A DNA stretch of 64,000 bases from assembly GCF_007904105.1 (NCBI RefSeq), contig NZ_CP042325.1, positions 1,984,001 through 2,048,000 on the forward strand, read 5' to 3'. Made by a program: the position numbers and the translations under genes. Shown in pieces: positions 8,970 through 19,363 of this stretch (position 1 is its first letter; every line of letters begins with the position of its first letter). The notes under the pieces are model-generated. The model was not told where the DNA came from. It was given only the letters and a program-made list of their open reading frames with translations, and searched no databases. The DNA comes from Corynebacterium sp. sy039. GTDB taxonomy: Bacteria; Actinomycetota; Actinomycetes; Mycobacteriales; Mycobacteriaceae.

Positions 8970-10178
8970 TCACACAGAAACAATCTGCCACGGACGAAAA
9001 ACCAACACAGTAACAACAGCAACCACACACGCACTCCACAACACCGGTAACGCACCTAAAAACTCCGCCACACACCCACCAACCAAAGCACCCAATGGGG
9101 CAAAACCAACCCCCACAAACTGAAACACGCCATTGACCCGCCCAACCATATTCTTCGGCGCAACCTCCTGACGCTTAGCGATCATCGTGATCCCGAAAAC
9201 TGGGGCAAGAATACTCGCCCCAAAAGAAATAACCACAATAGCTACAAATGAGTGCGTCACCACCGGAGCAGCAAAATCAATCAACAGCCCTAAGACACCA
9301 AGCGCGATTGCGCCAGTAAAGCCCAACCGCTCCGCGAACATAGGAGCCAAAAACCCACCACACACTGCAGCAACACCAAGAATCGCAAACGACAACCCAA
9401 TAGTTCGCGCAGAAACTGCCAAATCCTGCACATAGTAAACCAACGCCACTGAAGAACTAGCAGAAGAAATGATATTCATCATGCCAACACACAACATCGA
9501 ACGATACAACCAGCCATGACGTCGAATAGCGACAAACCCCGCCACCGCTTCATGAAATGGATTAGCTGTATTTTCTTGGGTTTTGACAGACAATCCTAGA
9601 TGAGCATAAGCACTCCCGCCTCGTTTGCTATGTTTGCGATCCTCAGAAAAGGCAACCGCCACAGCAGAAAGCAAAAACAAGGACCAAAAAATAATCATCA
9701 TGGACTGATCACTAAGAAAACCCGCACACGCAGGAGCCAAGAGCGTGCCACATACCGTCTGAATAATCGCAATATGAGAAAACGCCTTAATGCGTTTTTG
9801 CTCGTCAACAATTACTTCCGACGCACGCGACTGCGCCGACACATCAGTAGCCATATCCACAAGCCCAACGACCAAAGCCGTCGCCAGAAATAAGCAATAC
9901 ATATAGCTTCGATTAGCGCTGACGAAACTCAACAAAAGCATGAGCACCATAACAACCGCACGTACCCATGTTGTAGATTTGAGCAGGAGGCGAGCACCAC
10001 TGCGATCAATATACACCCCAACAAAAGGGCTACTCATCCACGGAAGTAACTGGAAAACAGCAATAAGAGCAACAGGAAACTGACCAAACCCCTGTACTGC
10101 TGCCCATAAAGGTATCAGAGTATATCCAATACCATCAGCGATATTTGCCAACGTTAACAGACAATAAAATCTACGCAC
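8970..10178 (-). CDS. major facilitator superfamily transporter
   Basis: About 402 residues with 12 hydrophobic segments. The loop 2/3 signature appears as GVYIDRSGARLLLKS, and there is a central charged loop (SEDRKHSKRGG) between the two six-helix halves. It resembles the MFS exporters with broad, often unknown substrates. I moved the start to GTG at 10178 because AGGGAG lies 6 nt upstream; the longer frame to 10229 adds a Cys-rich N-terminus without homology. A 433-bp intergenic region lies upstream. Confidence 0.85.
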   Translation of the reverse strand: MRRFYCLLTLANIADGIGYTLIPLWAAVQGFGQFPVALIAVFQLLPWMSSPFVGVYIDRSGARLLLKSTTWVRAVVMVLMLLLSFVSANRSYMYCLFLATALVVGLVDMATDVSAQSRASEVIVDEQKRIKAFSHIAIIQTVCGTLLAPACAGFLSDQSMMIIFWSLFLLSAVAVAFSEDRKHSKRGGSAYAHLGLSVKTQENTANPFHEAVAGFVAIRRHGWLYRSMLCVGMMNIISSASSSVALVYYVQDLAVSARTIGLSFAILGVAAVCGGFLAPMFAERLGFTGAIALGVLGLLIDFAAPVVTHSFVAIVVISFGASILAPVFGITMIAKRQEVAPKNMVGRVNGVFQFVGVGFAPLGALVGGCVAEFLGALPVLWSACVVAVVTVLVFRPWQIVSV

Positions 10179-10611
10179 GTGCGTCTCCCTAAAAGAGCAT
10201 AATTGTGTGCTTATACAGCACAAGTCCAAGCAGAATTACGATCGCTTTAGCGTTAATTGCTTCGTGCGCTTTTTATCAATTCGGGCACACGAGATGGTGC
10301 CCGATTTAACAAGTCATAGATTTTAGGTCAGATACTGCCGCAGCCATTTTCAGCCCTTTCCGTCGAAACAGCATGATATGCAGGTAATGGAGTCTCTTTA
10401 GCAGAGAGTTTGGTGTTATTCACACTAACAAAAAATATCTATCATGCAATAGTTTTAAGTGGGACACCCCTTAGCGGGGCTAAAACCACTCGCAATAAAC
10501 AAAAACCGCCAGTCCAAAACCAACTGACGGCCACAATAATCAATACACCCTAGCTTCCCAAGGCGAACACAACCGGGCACCTAGCGACCAGCCCGCATAT
10601 GGCTAGCTCCT
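10179..10611. other. 433-bp intergenic region with two hairpins
   Basis: I found no credible gene here. It holds the promoter region of the MFS gene on the right-to-left strand, an 8-bp inverted repeat TCGGGCAC/GTGCCCGA (10281-10304), and a CCCC/GGGG hairpin nested in AGTGG/CCACT (about 10459-10493). The left part is AT-rich. The phrase TTTAAGTGGGACACCCC near 10450 looks like an IS3-type end, but nothing pairs with it. Confidence 0.5.
10496..10530 (-). terminator. rho-independent terminator of the Ppx-membrane protein operon
   Basis: Read on the minus strand: stem CCGTCAGT, a 9-nt loop, ACTGGCGG, then TTTTTGTTT. One G-T type mismatch lies in the 8-bp stem. It lies about 80 bp after the stop of the 260-residue membrane protein gene. 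Confidence 0.8.
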
Positions 10612-11394
10612 CTAGCCAATAGTGAGCAACGGACCAAAGGTAAGCACCAAACCAGTTGCCCCAGCAAGAATCATGCTGAGTCGATCACGATTAGTACGCA
10701 AGAAATACACCAACCCAATGAGCATGGCTACCGTAACCACAGCAATAACACTCACCGCCGGCTTACTAAACGCTATCCACAAGAACTCAAACACCTTGAA
10801 GATAATAACGCCCAACACAATGCCAACAATAGACATCAGAATAACCGCACCTACCGAGACAGATTCCTCTTCCTCGTAGTCGTAATCGTATTCCTCGTCT
10901 AGCTCAGCCTCCTCAGCTTCAACAGACTCAGCGGCAACGCTCTTATCCTCATCAGCTAGCTTAACGACGCTACTGCCGTGCATTTCCTGTGCTGATTCTG
11001 GTGCTGATACTGCCGCTGATTCCTCAGCCTGTGCTTGTGGTGCAACCACCTTAGCTGGCTTGGCCGACGCCTCTTGCACATCCTCACGAGTGTTTTCCGT
11101 CTTTATCACCGGAATTGAGCCTGTGGTAAGCCGCACTGGGTCTTTCTCATCTACCACAGAAAGAACCAATGTGCTTGCGTCGGCAGTGTCTTCTTCTGCG
11201 TCCAAAGGCTGTGACGTATGCTTTGGCTGCACGGGCTTCGCATCGACCCTAGGAATACCACCAGTAAGCTCAGCTACTGAGATACCGCCTTCTTCAATGC
11301 TATGCCGACGGCGTCGCTTAGGACGAGAATTAGGGTCAGAGTTTTTCTTTTCCCGCGACAACAATTGTGCAACGGTTAGTTGCTCCTCACTCAT
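10612..11394 (-). CDS. conserved actinobacterial membrane protein with long disordered cytoplasmic region
   Basis: A 260-residue protein. The first ~160 residues are polar and charged (KRRRRHSIEEGGISVAELTG near the start, and an acidic EAEEAELDEEYDYDYEEEES). Three hydrophobic helices follow (about 183-207, 213-231 and 241-258). The gene sits directly behind the Ppx/GppA gene as in mycobacteria (Rv0496-Rv0497, from memory), and its ATG overlaps that stop by 4 nt, so it is translationally coupled. The acidic Tyr-rich linker is typical of flexible envelope-associated proteins. No enzymatic motif is visible. Confidence 0.75.
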   Translation of the reverse strand: MSEEQLTVAQLLSREKKNSDPNSRPKRRRRHSIEEGGISVAELTGGIPRVDAKPVQPKHTSQPLDAEEDTADASTLVLSVVDEKDPVRLTTGSIPVIKTENTREDVQEASAKPAKVVAPQAQAEESAAVSAPESAQEMHGSSVVKLADEDKSVAAESVEAEEAELDEEYDYDYEEEESVSVGAVILMSIVGIVLGVIIFKVFEFLWIAFSKPAVSVIAVVTVAMLIGLVYFLRTNRDRLSMILAGATGLVLTFGPLLTIG

Positions 11395-12350
11395 TTCTTC
11401 CTGCCTTCCTCATCAACAGTTTGCGGCAAATCCTTTTCCAGACGACGCAAAATAACGCCTTCGCGCAATGCCCACGGACAAATTTCTAATCGCTCAATTT
11501 CCAGTGCACGCATAGCAGCCTCAGCAACGAGAGCGCCTGCCACAATCTGATGAGAACGATGAGAACTCACACCTTCTAATTCTGCCCTGTCTGCCGCCGT
11601 CATGCGGGAAATAAACGCAATTAACTGCCTTAAACCTGGCGCAGTGAGTTCCCGCTTCACAAAAGAACCCGCCGAAGACGGTGCAGCACCGGTCAAACGC
11701 GCCAAAGTTCTAAAGGTTTTAGAAGTACCTACTGCCAAACGCGCCGCACCATGAGAACGAATACCCCGCGCTGCCTCGGCAAGTTCTGCGTCAATATAAT
11801 CGCGCAGCAAATTGATCTTTTTGCGCTCCGGTGGATCAGTATCAAACCACTCGTGAGTCAGGCGACCTGCACCAAGGTCAAGAGAAAAAGCGGCATCGGC
11901 TTCTTCGTCCATACCAGTACTCAACTCCAAGGAGCCGCCACCAATATCGAGGTTAATAATGCGACCAGCTGACCAACCATACCAACGTCGAACAGCTAAG
12001 AATGTTAAACGAGCTTCGTCTTCACCAGAAAGAATCTCAAGACGCACACCGGTTTCTTTTTCGATATGCTCCAATACTTCCTTGCCATTGCTCGCAGAAC
12101 GCACTGCTGAGGTAGCAAAAGGCTTGAGTTCATCACAGCCAAGCTGGCGGGCAAGGTCACGCGCCTCAGCAACTGAATCAGTCAGTTTACTAATACCCTT
12201 GGCACTAATTGCACCATCGGAATCTAAGTATTCCACTAACTTGAGTGTGGTTTTCCAATCGCTCATGGGAGTTGGACGACCACCCCGCTTGGCATCGACT
12301 GCCACGAGATGAACCGTATTACTACCCACATCTAATACACCTAATCGCAC
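11391..12350 (-). CDS. Ppx/GppA exopolyphosphatase family protein
   Basis: A sugar-kinase/HSP70-fold phosphatase of 319 residues. The phosphate-1 motif is LGVLDVGSNTVHLVAVDA, and phosphate-2 is IINLDIGGGSLELSTG. Further motifs are ATSAVRSASNG and AVGTSKTFRTLARLTG. Members hydrolyse polyphosphate and/or pppGpp; short ~310-residue actinobacterial forms such as this consist of the catalytic domains only. The start is GTG at 12350, 31 bp from the divergent gene at 12382, so both promoters overlap. Confidence 0.9.
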   Translation of the reverse strand: MRLGVLDVGSNTVHLVAVDAKRGGRPTPMSDWKTTLKLVEYLDSDGAISAKGISKLTDSVAEARDLARQLGCDELKPFATSAVRSASNGKEVLEHIEKETGVRLEILSGEDEARLTFLAVRRWYGWSAGRIINLDIGGGSLELSTGMDEEADAAFSLDLGAGRLTHEWFDTDPPERKKINLLRDYIDAELAEAARGIRSHGAARLAVGTSKTFRTLARLTGAAPSSAGSFVKRELTAPGLRQLIAFISRMTAADRAELEGVSSHRSHQIVAGALVAEAAMRALEIERLEICPWALREGVILRRLEKDLPQTVDEEGRKK

Positions 12351-12381
12351 ATTCTAAGGTTAGACGGTAGCGTGTCCAAGT

Positions 12382-13317
12382 GTGAACTTAGGCGAAGAAA
12401 AAAATAAGAAATCTGTTATCAATTTAGGGTTTCCTGCCCATTCACCTGCAGGAAAGTCAATACACGCTGGTATGGAATTGGCACCTGATTTTCCTAGACA
12501 ATGGCTCGAAATTGTTGATCCCGATGATAACGAACACATTATTAGCCTCGATTTAACATGGTTAGAGTCGCACTATTCCTGTGCTTTCGGCACCCCCGAC
12601 TGCCATGGCATTGACGCAACCAACCCTAGCGTCGGATGCTGTGTCCACGGCGCTTTCCTCAGCGACGAAACCGACCGCGACCAACTTTATAATGCCGTCA
12701 GCGAAATGCCAGCTCGTTTTTGGCAATTACGCCCAGACACCACCGACGCCTATCTCACCCACGGCGAGCCAGAAGAATTAGAACCCTGGCTAGAATGGGA
12801 CGAACTCGATAATGACGAAGGCGAACCAGAACCAGCCTTAAAAACCGCGCTTATCGACGGCGCCTGCATCTTCGCCAACCGCCCAGGCTGGCCCACCGGC
12901 GCAGGATGTGCCTTGCACCAATGGGCTTTGGCTGAGCATCAAGATTTAACGATTGTAAAACCTGAGGTGTGCTGGCAGCTCCCACTGCGCAGGATAGAGG
13001 CTTATGAGCAAAGAGCAGATGGCGTAGAGATTTTGCGCACCACCATTACCGAGTACGAACGTCGCGGGTGGGGTAATGGCGGTGAGGATTTCGACTGGTA
13101 TTGCACCAGCGCACCTGCGTGCCATCGCAATGCCCAACCGCTGTGGCAGAGTCAGGAAAAAGAATTACGCGCGCTCATTGGCGATACCTGCTATGAGCTG
13201 CTGGCTCACCATTGCACGAAGCGTGCCGAGGTGAAAAAACTGGGTGCAGCACCTGAGGTTTTTGCACTGCACCCAGCTACGCGTGCTGCCCAGCAGCAGG
13301 TTCAAGAAGGTGATTAG
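12382..13317 (+). CDS. conserved Cys-rich actinobacterial hypothetical protein
   Basis: A soluble protein of 311 residues with many conserved-looking cysteines and histidines: [60 protein letters not shown] and [11 protein letters not shown]. The Cys/His spacing suggests a metal or Fe-S site. It corresponds in place to the conserved hypothetical beside the Ppx gene in mycobacteria (Rv0495c, from memory). The start is GTG at 12382. Its stop overlaps that of the convergent regX3 gene by 4 bp, so the two transcripts overlap at their ends. Confidence 0.75.
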   Translation: MNLGEEKNKKSVINLGFPAHSPAGKSIHAGMELAPDFPRQWLEIVDPDDNEHIISLDLTWLESHYSCAFGTPDCHGIDATNPSVGCCVHGAFLSDETDRDQLYNAVSEMPARFWQLRPDTTDAYLTHGEPEELEPWLEWDELDNDEGEPEPALKTALIDGACIFANRPGWPTGAGCALHQWALAEHQDLTIVKPEVCWQLPLRRIEAYEQRADGVEILRTTITEYERRGWGNGGEDFDWYCTSAPACHRNAQPLWQSQEKELRALIGDTCYELLAHHCTKRAEVKKLGAAPEVFALHPATRAAQQQVQEGD

Positions 13318-14003
13318 AAGTCGAATTTATAGCCCAGACCGCGCACAGTGAGTAAGTGCTGTGGTGAAGAAGGCTCTTCTTCAATTTTGGAGCGCAAACG
13401 CTTGATGTGGACGTCGAGAGTTTTGGTGTCACCAACATAATCAGCTCCCCAGATGCGGTCAATCAATTGACCACGAGTGAGAACTCGACCATGATTGCGC
13501 ATGAGGTACTCGAGGAGATCGAACTCTTTGAGCGGCATTTGCACTTGCATGCCGTCGACAGTAACTGTGTGGCGTTCAATATCCATGCGCACACGACCAC
13601 CAACGAGAATCTGCTCGTTTTCTTCTTCCTCGTAATTGCTATCACCACCGCGACGCAGTACCGCGCGTACCCTGGCGATCAGTTCTCGAGAAGAATAGGG
13701 TTTGGTGACGTAATCGTCTGCACCAAGTTCTAAACCAACAACTTTGTCGATTTCTGAATCCCGAGCAGTAACCATGATGACAGGCACAGAGGAAACGGCA
13801 CGCAATCTCTTGCACACATCAGTGCCTGACATTCCGGGAAGCATGAGGTCAAGCAGCACAATATCAATCTCATTGCGATTAAACTCGACCAATGCACTCG
13901 CACCGTCGGAAGCGTGGACTACCTCAAAACCCTCTTTTTTTAACAAAAAGATCAATGGTTCAGCCAATGAGTCTTCATCTTCAACCAGCAGAATTGTTGT
14001 CAT
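13314..14003 (-). CDS. regX3: OmpR-family response regulator RegX3
   Basis: A receiver domain (residues 1-115) with the acidic pocket LLVEDEDSL, phosphoacceptor in [15 protein letters not shown], Thr in IMVTARDSE and Lys in [10 protein letters not shown], joined to a winged-helix DNA-binding domain ([20 protein letters not shown] to VRGLGYKF). Length is 229 residues. It follows the sensor kinase SenX3 by 9 bp, the arrangement seen in mycobacteria, where the pair responds to phosphate limitation. The phosphate role here is by analogy. Confidence 0.93.
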   Translation of the reverse strand: MTTILLVEDEDSLAEPLIFLLKKEGFEVVHASDGASALVEFNRNEIDIVLLDLMLPGMSGTDVCKRLRAVSSVPVIMVTARDSEIDKVVGLELGADDYVTKPYSSRELIARVRAVLRRGGDSNYEEEENEQILVGGRVRMDIERHTVTVDGMQVQMPLKEFDLLEYLMRNHGRVLTRGQLIDRIWGADYVGDTKTLDVHIKRLRSKIEEEPSSPQHLLTVRGLGYKFDF

Positions 14004-14012
14004 TGTCTTATC

Positions 14013-15269
14013 TTAACCTTTCTTACGCGAGGTTGCTCTAGATATTACAGATCCGGTGTTTTTGGCAGTCGCCGCAGAACGCAACGACAAATCTGGTTGG
14101 ATATCTTCACTAGGAATTTCTTGATGCGCTTTAGCCTGACGAATAGGCAGCTCAAGCGTAAAGGTTGAGCCAGTACCAAGCCGCGACCACACTTTGATAT
14201 GCCCGCCATGATTCGCCGCAACGTGCTTCACAATCGCAAGCCCTAAACCAGTACCGCCTGTGGAACGCGATCTGGCTTTATCGACGCGGAAAAAGCGCTC
14301 AAACACCCGCTCTTGATCTTCCGCACTAATGCCAATGCCGTGGTCAGTAACCCGAATATGCACGGTATTGTCATCAACCTTTTTGGTAGAAACTGTGACT
14401 GGCATTGCTGAAGGAGAATAGTTAATCGCATTAGAAATGAGATTACTTACCGCAGTAACCAGGAGATTCCTATCTCCCATAATGGAGACATCGACAGCCT
14501 TAGAGCGCCTTAATTCAATACCAGCATTTTCTGCAGAGAGGATATTTCGATTAAGCGCCTCTTCGATAACCTCATTAACTGATACAGATTCCATATCAGG
14601 TAATGCCTCAGCACCTTGGAGCCGAGACAAAGAAATGAGTTCATTAATCATGTCAGCAAGTCGATGCGACTCTTTATACAAGCGGGTTGCAAAATACTCC
14701 ACCTGCTCAGGATCATCAACCACTTCTAATAATGCCTCGGACAATAATGCCATACCGCCCACCGGGGTTTTGAGCTCATGAGAAACATTGGCAACAAAGT
14801 CCCGGCGAGCAGATTCCATACGAGCATTTTCTGACTCATCAGAGGCATACACAATCACAAAACGATCATCAGCCAAAGTCAGTGGCTTCACGACGGCACG
14901 CACCAAGGTAATTCTGGAACCAGTACGCCTTTTGCGTATTTTTAACTCAATTTCTCGAGTTTCTTTATCGTCTAGGACTTCGTCGATAAGCTCTTGGATT
15001 TCTTGCACGAGAGTACGCTCATGCACCAGACCCAAATCATGGGCTCTACCATTAGAAAGCACCACTGCCCCAGAACGCTCTACGACAACCACACCGGTCA
15101 AAGAACCCTGCACTGTCAGGTGCAACACTTGGCTGATAGTGGTGATTTTATTGTCTGCCAGGGTGGTAGCAACACGATGTTTACGCACATAGGAGTGAAT
15201 CCACTTAAACGCAGGTAGGGCGAGGCCAGTCATGACCACACCCAAGAGAAAAGCTGCTAAAAGATTCAC
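14013..15269 (-). CDS. senX3: sensor histidine kinase SenX3
   Basis: A 418-residue membrane kinase. An N-terminal hydrophobic anchor (LLAAFLLGVVMTGLALPAF) is followed by a PAS-like region (about 50-145), the HisKA dimerisation domain with phosphoacceptor in FVANVSHELKTPVGGMALLS, and the HATPase domain with N box NLISNAINYSPSA, G1 VTDHGIGI and G2 GGTGLGLAIVKHV. It is cotranscribed with regX3 and partners it. Only one clear membrane segment is visible, fewer than in some relatives. Confidence 0.93.
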   Translation of the reverse strand: MNLLAAFLLGVVMTGLALPAFKWIHSYVRKHRVATTLADNKITTISQVLHLTVQGSLTGVVVVERSGAVVLSNGRAHDLGLVHERTLVQEIQELIDEVLDDKETREIELKIRKRRTGSRITLVRAVVKPLTLADDRFVIVYASDESENARMESARRDFVANVSHELKTPVGGMALLSEALLEVVDDPEQVEYFATRLYKESHRLADMINELISLSRLQGAEALPDMESVSVNEVIEEALNRNILSAENAGIELRRSKAVDVSIMGDRNLLVTAVSNLISNAINYSPSAMPVTVSTKKVDDNTVHIRVTDHGIGISAEDQERVFERFFRVDKARSRSTGGTGLGLAIVKHVAANHGGHIKVWSRLGTGSTFTLELPIRQAKAHQEIPSEDIQPDLSLRSAATAKNTGSVISRATSRKKG

Positions 15270-15289
15270 TGATTAGATACTGTAGCGAC

Positions 15290-16036
15290 TTATTTGGCAC
15301 CCTGCGCGGCAACTGCTGCAGCACCTGCTGCCGCTGCCTGTGGATCAAGATAATTACCACCAGGATTACGCACTGCCCCAGACTCATCTAACTCATAGAC
15401 CAATGGGATACCAGTTGGGATATTCAACTGAGCAATATCAGCATCTGAGATATTGTCAAGGTGCTTGACCAATGCACGCAAGGAATTACCATGAGCAGCA
15501 ATAAGCACTGTTTGCCCCTGCTTTACTCGTGGCAAAATCTCACTCTCATAGTAAGGAATAAATCGCTCTACCACGTCTTTAAGACATTCTGTCTGTGGCA
15601 CTGCGTCAAGCTCACGATAACGAACATCATGCGCTTGAGAATAGGTGCTATCATCAGCCAGCGCTGGTGGCGGAGTATCATACGAGCGACGCCACGCCAT
15701 AAATTGCTCATCGCCATACTTTTCTTTGGTTTCTGCTTTATTTAATCCTTGCAGAGCACCATAATGGCGTTCATTCAAGCGCCAATCGCGCACAACTGGT
15801 ATCCAGTGGCGATCTGCCGCATTCAGGGCGATATTCGCAGTGCGAATAGCACGACGCAGCAAAGAGGTATAAACAATATCAGGCAAATTTCCTGTTTCCG
15901 CTAATAGTTGCCCACCACGCTGTGCCTCTTGTTCACCACGAGCTGTGAGATTAACATCCACCCAACCAGTAAATTGATTAGACTCATTCCATTCGCTTTG
16001 CCCATGTCGAAGCAAAATTAACTTTCCGATAGTCAT
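15290..16036 (-). CDS. gpmA: 2,3-bisphosphoglycerate-dependent phosphoglycerate mutase
   Basis: GpmA interconverts 3- and 2-phosphoglycerate in glycolysis. Motifs: [20 protein letters not shown] with the phosphohistidine, [35 protein letters not shown] and [17 protein letters not shown] chose ATG at 16036 ([12 protein letters not shown]); the open frame continues to 16075 without homology. The 248 residues suit the family. A C-terminal Ala/Gly tail is present. It lies between mshA and senX3 as in mycobacteria. Confidence 0.95.
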   Translation of the reverse strand: MTIGKLILLRHGQSEWNESNQFTGWVDVNLTARGEQEAQRGGQLLAETGNLPDIVYTSLLRRAIRTANIALNAADRHWIPVVRDWRLNERHYGALQGLNKAETKEKYGDEQFMAWRRSYDTPPPALADDSTYSQAHDVRYRELDAVPQTECLKDVVERFIPYYESEILPRVKQGQTVLIAAHGNSLRALVKHLDNISDADIAQLNIPTGIPLVYELDESGAVRNPGGNYLDPQAAAAGAAAVAAQGAK

Positions 16037-16093
16037 GGCTCTAGTCTGCCACGGAATTGTGTCGCAAGCCAGCACTCATGCAACTTATTCTGC

Positions 16094-17386
16094 TTATTCT
16101 GTGCCACCATAAGCGTCACGATCACGGCACACCGGTATCTCAGCAGTCAAAGCATCGGAATACACTGTTGCCATTTTGCTTGCCGCTGCTTCCCACGAAA
16201 AATGAGCAGCGTGCAATACCGCTTCTTCTGCCATTTGATTGCGCATTTGGTCATCGTCCAAGATAGAGCTGAGCACCTGAGCCCAATCATCCGGGTCATG
16301 CCCATCGACGAGTATCCCTGTTTGACCGTCGGCAATGGCAATGGGCAAGCCACCTACCTTTGCGGCAACCACAGGGGTGCCACTTGCCTGAGCCTCCATA
16401 GCTACTAAGCCAAAGGACTCATTAAAACTTGGCACAGCAACAATGTCTGCTGCTTGATAGAGTTCCACCAACTCTGTGGGTGGACGTGGCTGCAAAAAAC
16501 GCACTCGATGAGCAATACCAAGCTGATGCGTAAGCTCAATATATTGGCTCATTACCGTTTCAGAACCCGAGGCACCACCACAAATGAGTAGGCGGATTTG
16601 TGCATTGGGATCGGCGTCGTATATGCGACCAAGGGCGTTTAAGAGCACATTGATTCCCTTAAATTTTTGCAGCCGCCCCACAAAAGCAATGACTTTAGCG
16701 TGCATGGGAATACCGAGGTTCCTGCGCGCTGTCTCAGTATTGCGCGCGGTACCTGGGGTAAAAAGCGTGGTGTCTACCCCTGGGGAAATCACCGCAATTT
16801 TCTCTGGAGTGGCGTCGTAATGGCGCACGAGGTCATTTGTTTCCTCAAAGGTATTTACTACCAGGACATCAGCGTTATCGACCAATTGCTGCTCGCATAT
16901 CCGACGCGATTCTGATTCACTACTCAGCGTTTGCTCACGATACCTGTTTTTCACCGAGGCCAGGGTATGCGCTGTATGAATAAAAGGAACCTCCCACAGG
17001 TCGCGCAATAGCCAACCGACTTGCCCCGATAACCAATAATGCGAATGAATGAGGTCATACACGTCATGGCGCAGCTCATCATCACATTTAACAAACTGAA
17101 TAATTCCGCCGGCAAATGCTGCTAATTGTGTTGCCAGTTCTTCTTTCGCAAGCCCTTCATAAGGACCTGCCACAATGTTGACCACCCGAAGATTAGGAGC
17201 AACAGAGATAACATCACCTTGGCTGGACGACGTTGCCCTGGTGAATATATCGACTTTAATCCCCTGACGAGCTAATTGGGTAGCAATGTTGAGAATATAA
17301 ACATTCATTCCACCTGCATCGCCCACACCTGGTTGAGATAAAGGTGAAGTATGCATAGAAATCATGGCAACGCGCATACCACTCAT
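16094..17386 (-). CDS. mshA: D-inositol-3-phosphate glycosyltransferase (mycothiol synthesis)
   Basis: MshA transfers GlcNAc from UDP-GlcNAc to inositol-3-phosphate, the first step of mycothiol synthesis. It is a GT-B, family 4 enzyme of about 430 residues: N-terminal [20 protein letters not shown], acceptor-side [13 protein letters not shown], and the C-terminal nucleotide-sugar site [17 protein letters not shown] and [21 protein letters not shown] place the start at ATG 17386; MRVAMIS at 17377 is an alternative. It diverges from the acyl-CoA ligase gene. Confidence 0.93.
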   Translation of the reverse strand: MSGMRVAMISMHTSPLSQPGVGDAGGMNVYILNIATQLARQGIKVDIFTRATSSSQGDVISVAPNLRVVNIVAGPYEGLAKEELATQLAAFAGGIIQFVKCDDELRHDVYDLIHSHYWLSGQVGWLLRDLWEVPFIHTAHTLASVKNRYREQTLSSESESRRICEQQLVDNADVLVVNTFEETNDLVRHYDATPEKIAVISPGVDTTLFTPGTARNTETARRNLGIPMHAKVIAFVGRLQKFKGINVLLNALGRIYDADPNAQIRLLICGGASGSETVMSQYIELTHQLGIAHRVRFLQPRPPTELVELYQAADIVAVPSFNESFGLVAMEAQASGTPVVAAKVGGLPIAIADGQTGILVDGHDPDDWAQVLSSILDDDQMRNQMAEEAVLHAAHFSWEAAASKMATVYSDALTAEIPVCRDRDAYGGTE

Positions 17387-17557
17387 AGTAGCTTTTCTCA
17401 CTATTTCTGCCCATCTAAGACACCAGTAACAACCATGAGCTTTTCCTCATATTTTCATGCTATCCTGGCTAGAGTTCTGCTAACCTACGAAACAGTAACC
17501 AACATTAGCTTTCCGACGCGAAAGCACAGGGAAAATACGGCACAGAAGGAAAACACC

Positions 17558-19282
17558 ATGCCAGATGCAACGCACTCGACAGCCTATGAAAATAAGTCCT
17601 GGCTGCAAAATTATGGCGAGTGGACTCCCCACACACTCGACTACGAAGACACCACCCTCCTTGATATTTACGACAATAACCTGGCAATCAATGCAGATAA
17701 AACCGCCACCTATTTCTTTGGACGCACCCAAACCTACGCAGAGCTAGACAAACAAGTCCGCTCGGCAGCAGCTGGCCTGCGTGCCCTAGGTGTGCGCCCT
17801 GGAGATCGCGTCGCCATCATTTTGCCAAACTGCCCACAACATATTGCCGCATATTTCGCCGTGCTCAAACTTGGCGCGACCGTCGTCGAGCATAATCCGC
17901 TTTATACTGCAGCGGAATTAGAACCGCCGTTCCAGGATCATGCGGCGCGGGTTGCGATTGTGTGGGACAAAGCCGCATCTACGCTAGAAAAATTGCGGCA
18001 TAATACTTCACTGGAAACGATCATCAGTGTCAATATGATTAACGCTATGCCAGCCCTCCAGCGCTTTGCCTTGAGCCTGCCTATTCCACCACTCAAGCAA
18101 AAACGCGAGCAGCTGTCCGCACCTGCAACAAATACCATGCCGTGGGAGGTCCTCACCGGAACTGCTCTTGGTGGCGACGGCAGTGATATTGTTTCTGCTC
18201 CTGAGGTGAGCAAAGAAACAGTGGCAGTTATTCTCTACACCTCTGGAACCACCGGCACCCCCAAGGGGGCACAGCTAACCCACGGTAGCTTATTTGCCAA
18301 TTTGCTCATGGGTAAGCATTGGGTCAAAGGTCTTGGTGATCAGCCAGAACGCCTATTGGGCGCGTTACCGTTCTTTCATGCCTATGGTTTGACGATTATC
18401 CTTAATCTTTCTTTCCTAGTAGGTGGCGAGATCATCTTGCTGCCAGCTCCACAAATCCCACTCATCATGGGGATTATGAAAAAGCGTACCCCCACTTGGG
18501 TTCCCGGGGTGCCGACCTTGTATCAGAAAATCATTGAGGCAGCACGTAAAGATAATGTGTCGCTTTCTGGTATTCGCAATTCTTTCTGTGGCGCAGCTAC
18601 CTTACCTGTGAAAACGGTGGAAGATTGGGAACAGCTCACTGGTGGTTTATTGGTCGAAGGCTATGGACTCACCGAAGCCTCCCCTATTATTGTTGGTAAC
18701 CCCATGAATGGGCGTCGCCGACCTGGATATGTAGGTATCCCATTTCCCGATACTGAAGTACGTATTGCCAACCCGGATAATCTCGACGAAACCCAACCAG
18801 ATGGCGTCGAAGGCGAGATTCTTGTGCGAGGTCCACAGATTTTTGCTGGTTATCTCAATCAACCAGAGGCGACTGCGCAAAGTTTCCACGGCACCTGGTA
18901 TCGCACTGGCGACGTTGGGGTCATGGAAGAAGATGGTTTTATTCGTTTGGTTGCCCGCATTAAAGAAGTCATTATTACCGGTGGTTTTAATGTGTACCCG
19001 GCAGAGGTGGAAGAGGTACTCTCGCAGCATCCAGATATTGCCCTCAGTGCTGTGGTTGGTATTCCACGAGAAGATGGCTCAGAGTCTGTGGTAGCAGCGA
19101 TTAAACTCAACGAAGGCGCTGCGCTTGATCCAGAAGGGCTCAAAGAATTCTGCCGGAGCCGCCTGACTCGGTATAAAGTTCCTCGCACGTTCTATCACTT
19201 TGAGGAGCTTCCTCAGGATAATCTCGGGAAGATTCTGCGTCGTAAAGTGCAAGAAGAACTTATAGAAAGAACAAAGAAATAG
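17558..19282 (+). CDS. long-chain fatty-acid-CoA ligase (AMP-forming)
   Basis: An ANL-superfamily acyl-activating enzyme of 574 residues. Motif A3 is ILYTSGTTGTPKGAQLTH, A5 GYGLTEASPIIVGNP, A7/A8 YRTGDVGVMEEDGFIRLVAR with KEVIITGGFNVYPAEVEE, and A10 lysine in LPQDNLGKILRRKV. It should convert long-chain fatty acids to acyl-CoA for lipid synthesis or degradation. I place the start at ATG 17558 with AGAAGG upstream; the open frame reaching 17351 overlaps mshA and has no homology in that part. It diverges from mshA across about 170 bp. Confidence 0.93.
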   Translation: MPDATHSTAYENKSWLQNYGEWTPHTLDYEDTTLLDIYDNNLAINADKTATYFFGRTQTYAELDKQVRSAAAGLRALGVRPGDRVAIILPNCPQHIAAYFAVLKLGATVVEHNPLYTAAELEPPFQDHAARVAIVWDKAASTLEKLRHNTSLETIISVNMINAMPALQRFALSLPIPPLKQKREQLSAPATNTMPWEVLTGTALGGDGSDIVSAPEVSKETVAVILYTSGTTGTPKGAQLTHGSLFANLLMGKHWVKGLGDQPERLLGALPFFHAYGLTIILNLSFLVGGEIILLPAPQIPLIMGIMKKRTPTWVPGVPTLYQKIIEAARKDNVSLSGIRNSFCGAATLPVKTVEDWEQLTGGLLVEGYGLTEASPIIVGNPMNGRRRPGYVGIPFPDTEVRIANPDNLDETQPDGVEGEILVRGPQIFAGYLNQPEATAQSFHGTWYRTGDVGVMEEDGFIRLVARIKEVIITGGFNVYPAEVEEVLSQHPDIALSAVVGIPREDGSESVVAAIKLNEGAALDPEGLKEFCRSRLTRYKVPRTFYHFEELPQDNLGKILRRKVQEELIERTKK

Positions 19283-19340
19283 CATAACCATCATGCTGGC
19301 TAGAGCACCGCAAAGGTACTAGCCAGCATGATGTTTATGC
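19282..19340. terminator. long inverted repeat between convergent genes
   Basis: A 22-bp arm (19282-19303, core CATCATGCTGGCTAG) pairs with 19319-19340 with a single mismatch; the inner 15 bp are perfect. It begins at the last base of the acyl-CoA ligase stop codon and lies between convergent genes. It most likely ends transcription from both sides, although no long T run follows. Confidence 0.7.
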
Positions 19341-19363
19341 GCCTGATATAGTGCTTCGCTTGC

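Noticed and set aside
10440..10500. A sequence resembling an IS3-type terminal repeat (TTTAAGTGGGACACCCC).
   Set aside because: No partner end, transposase remnant or target duplication was found nearby.
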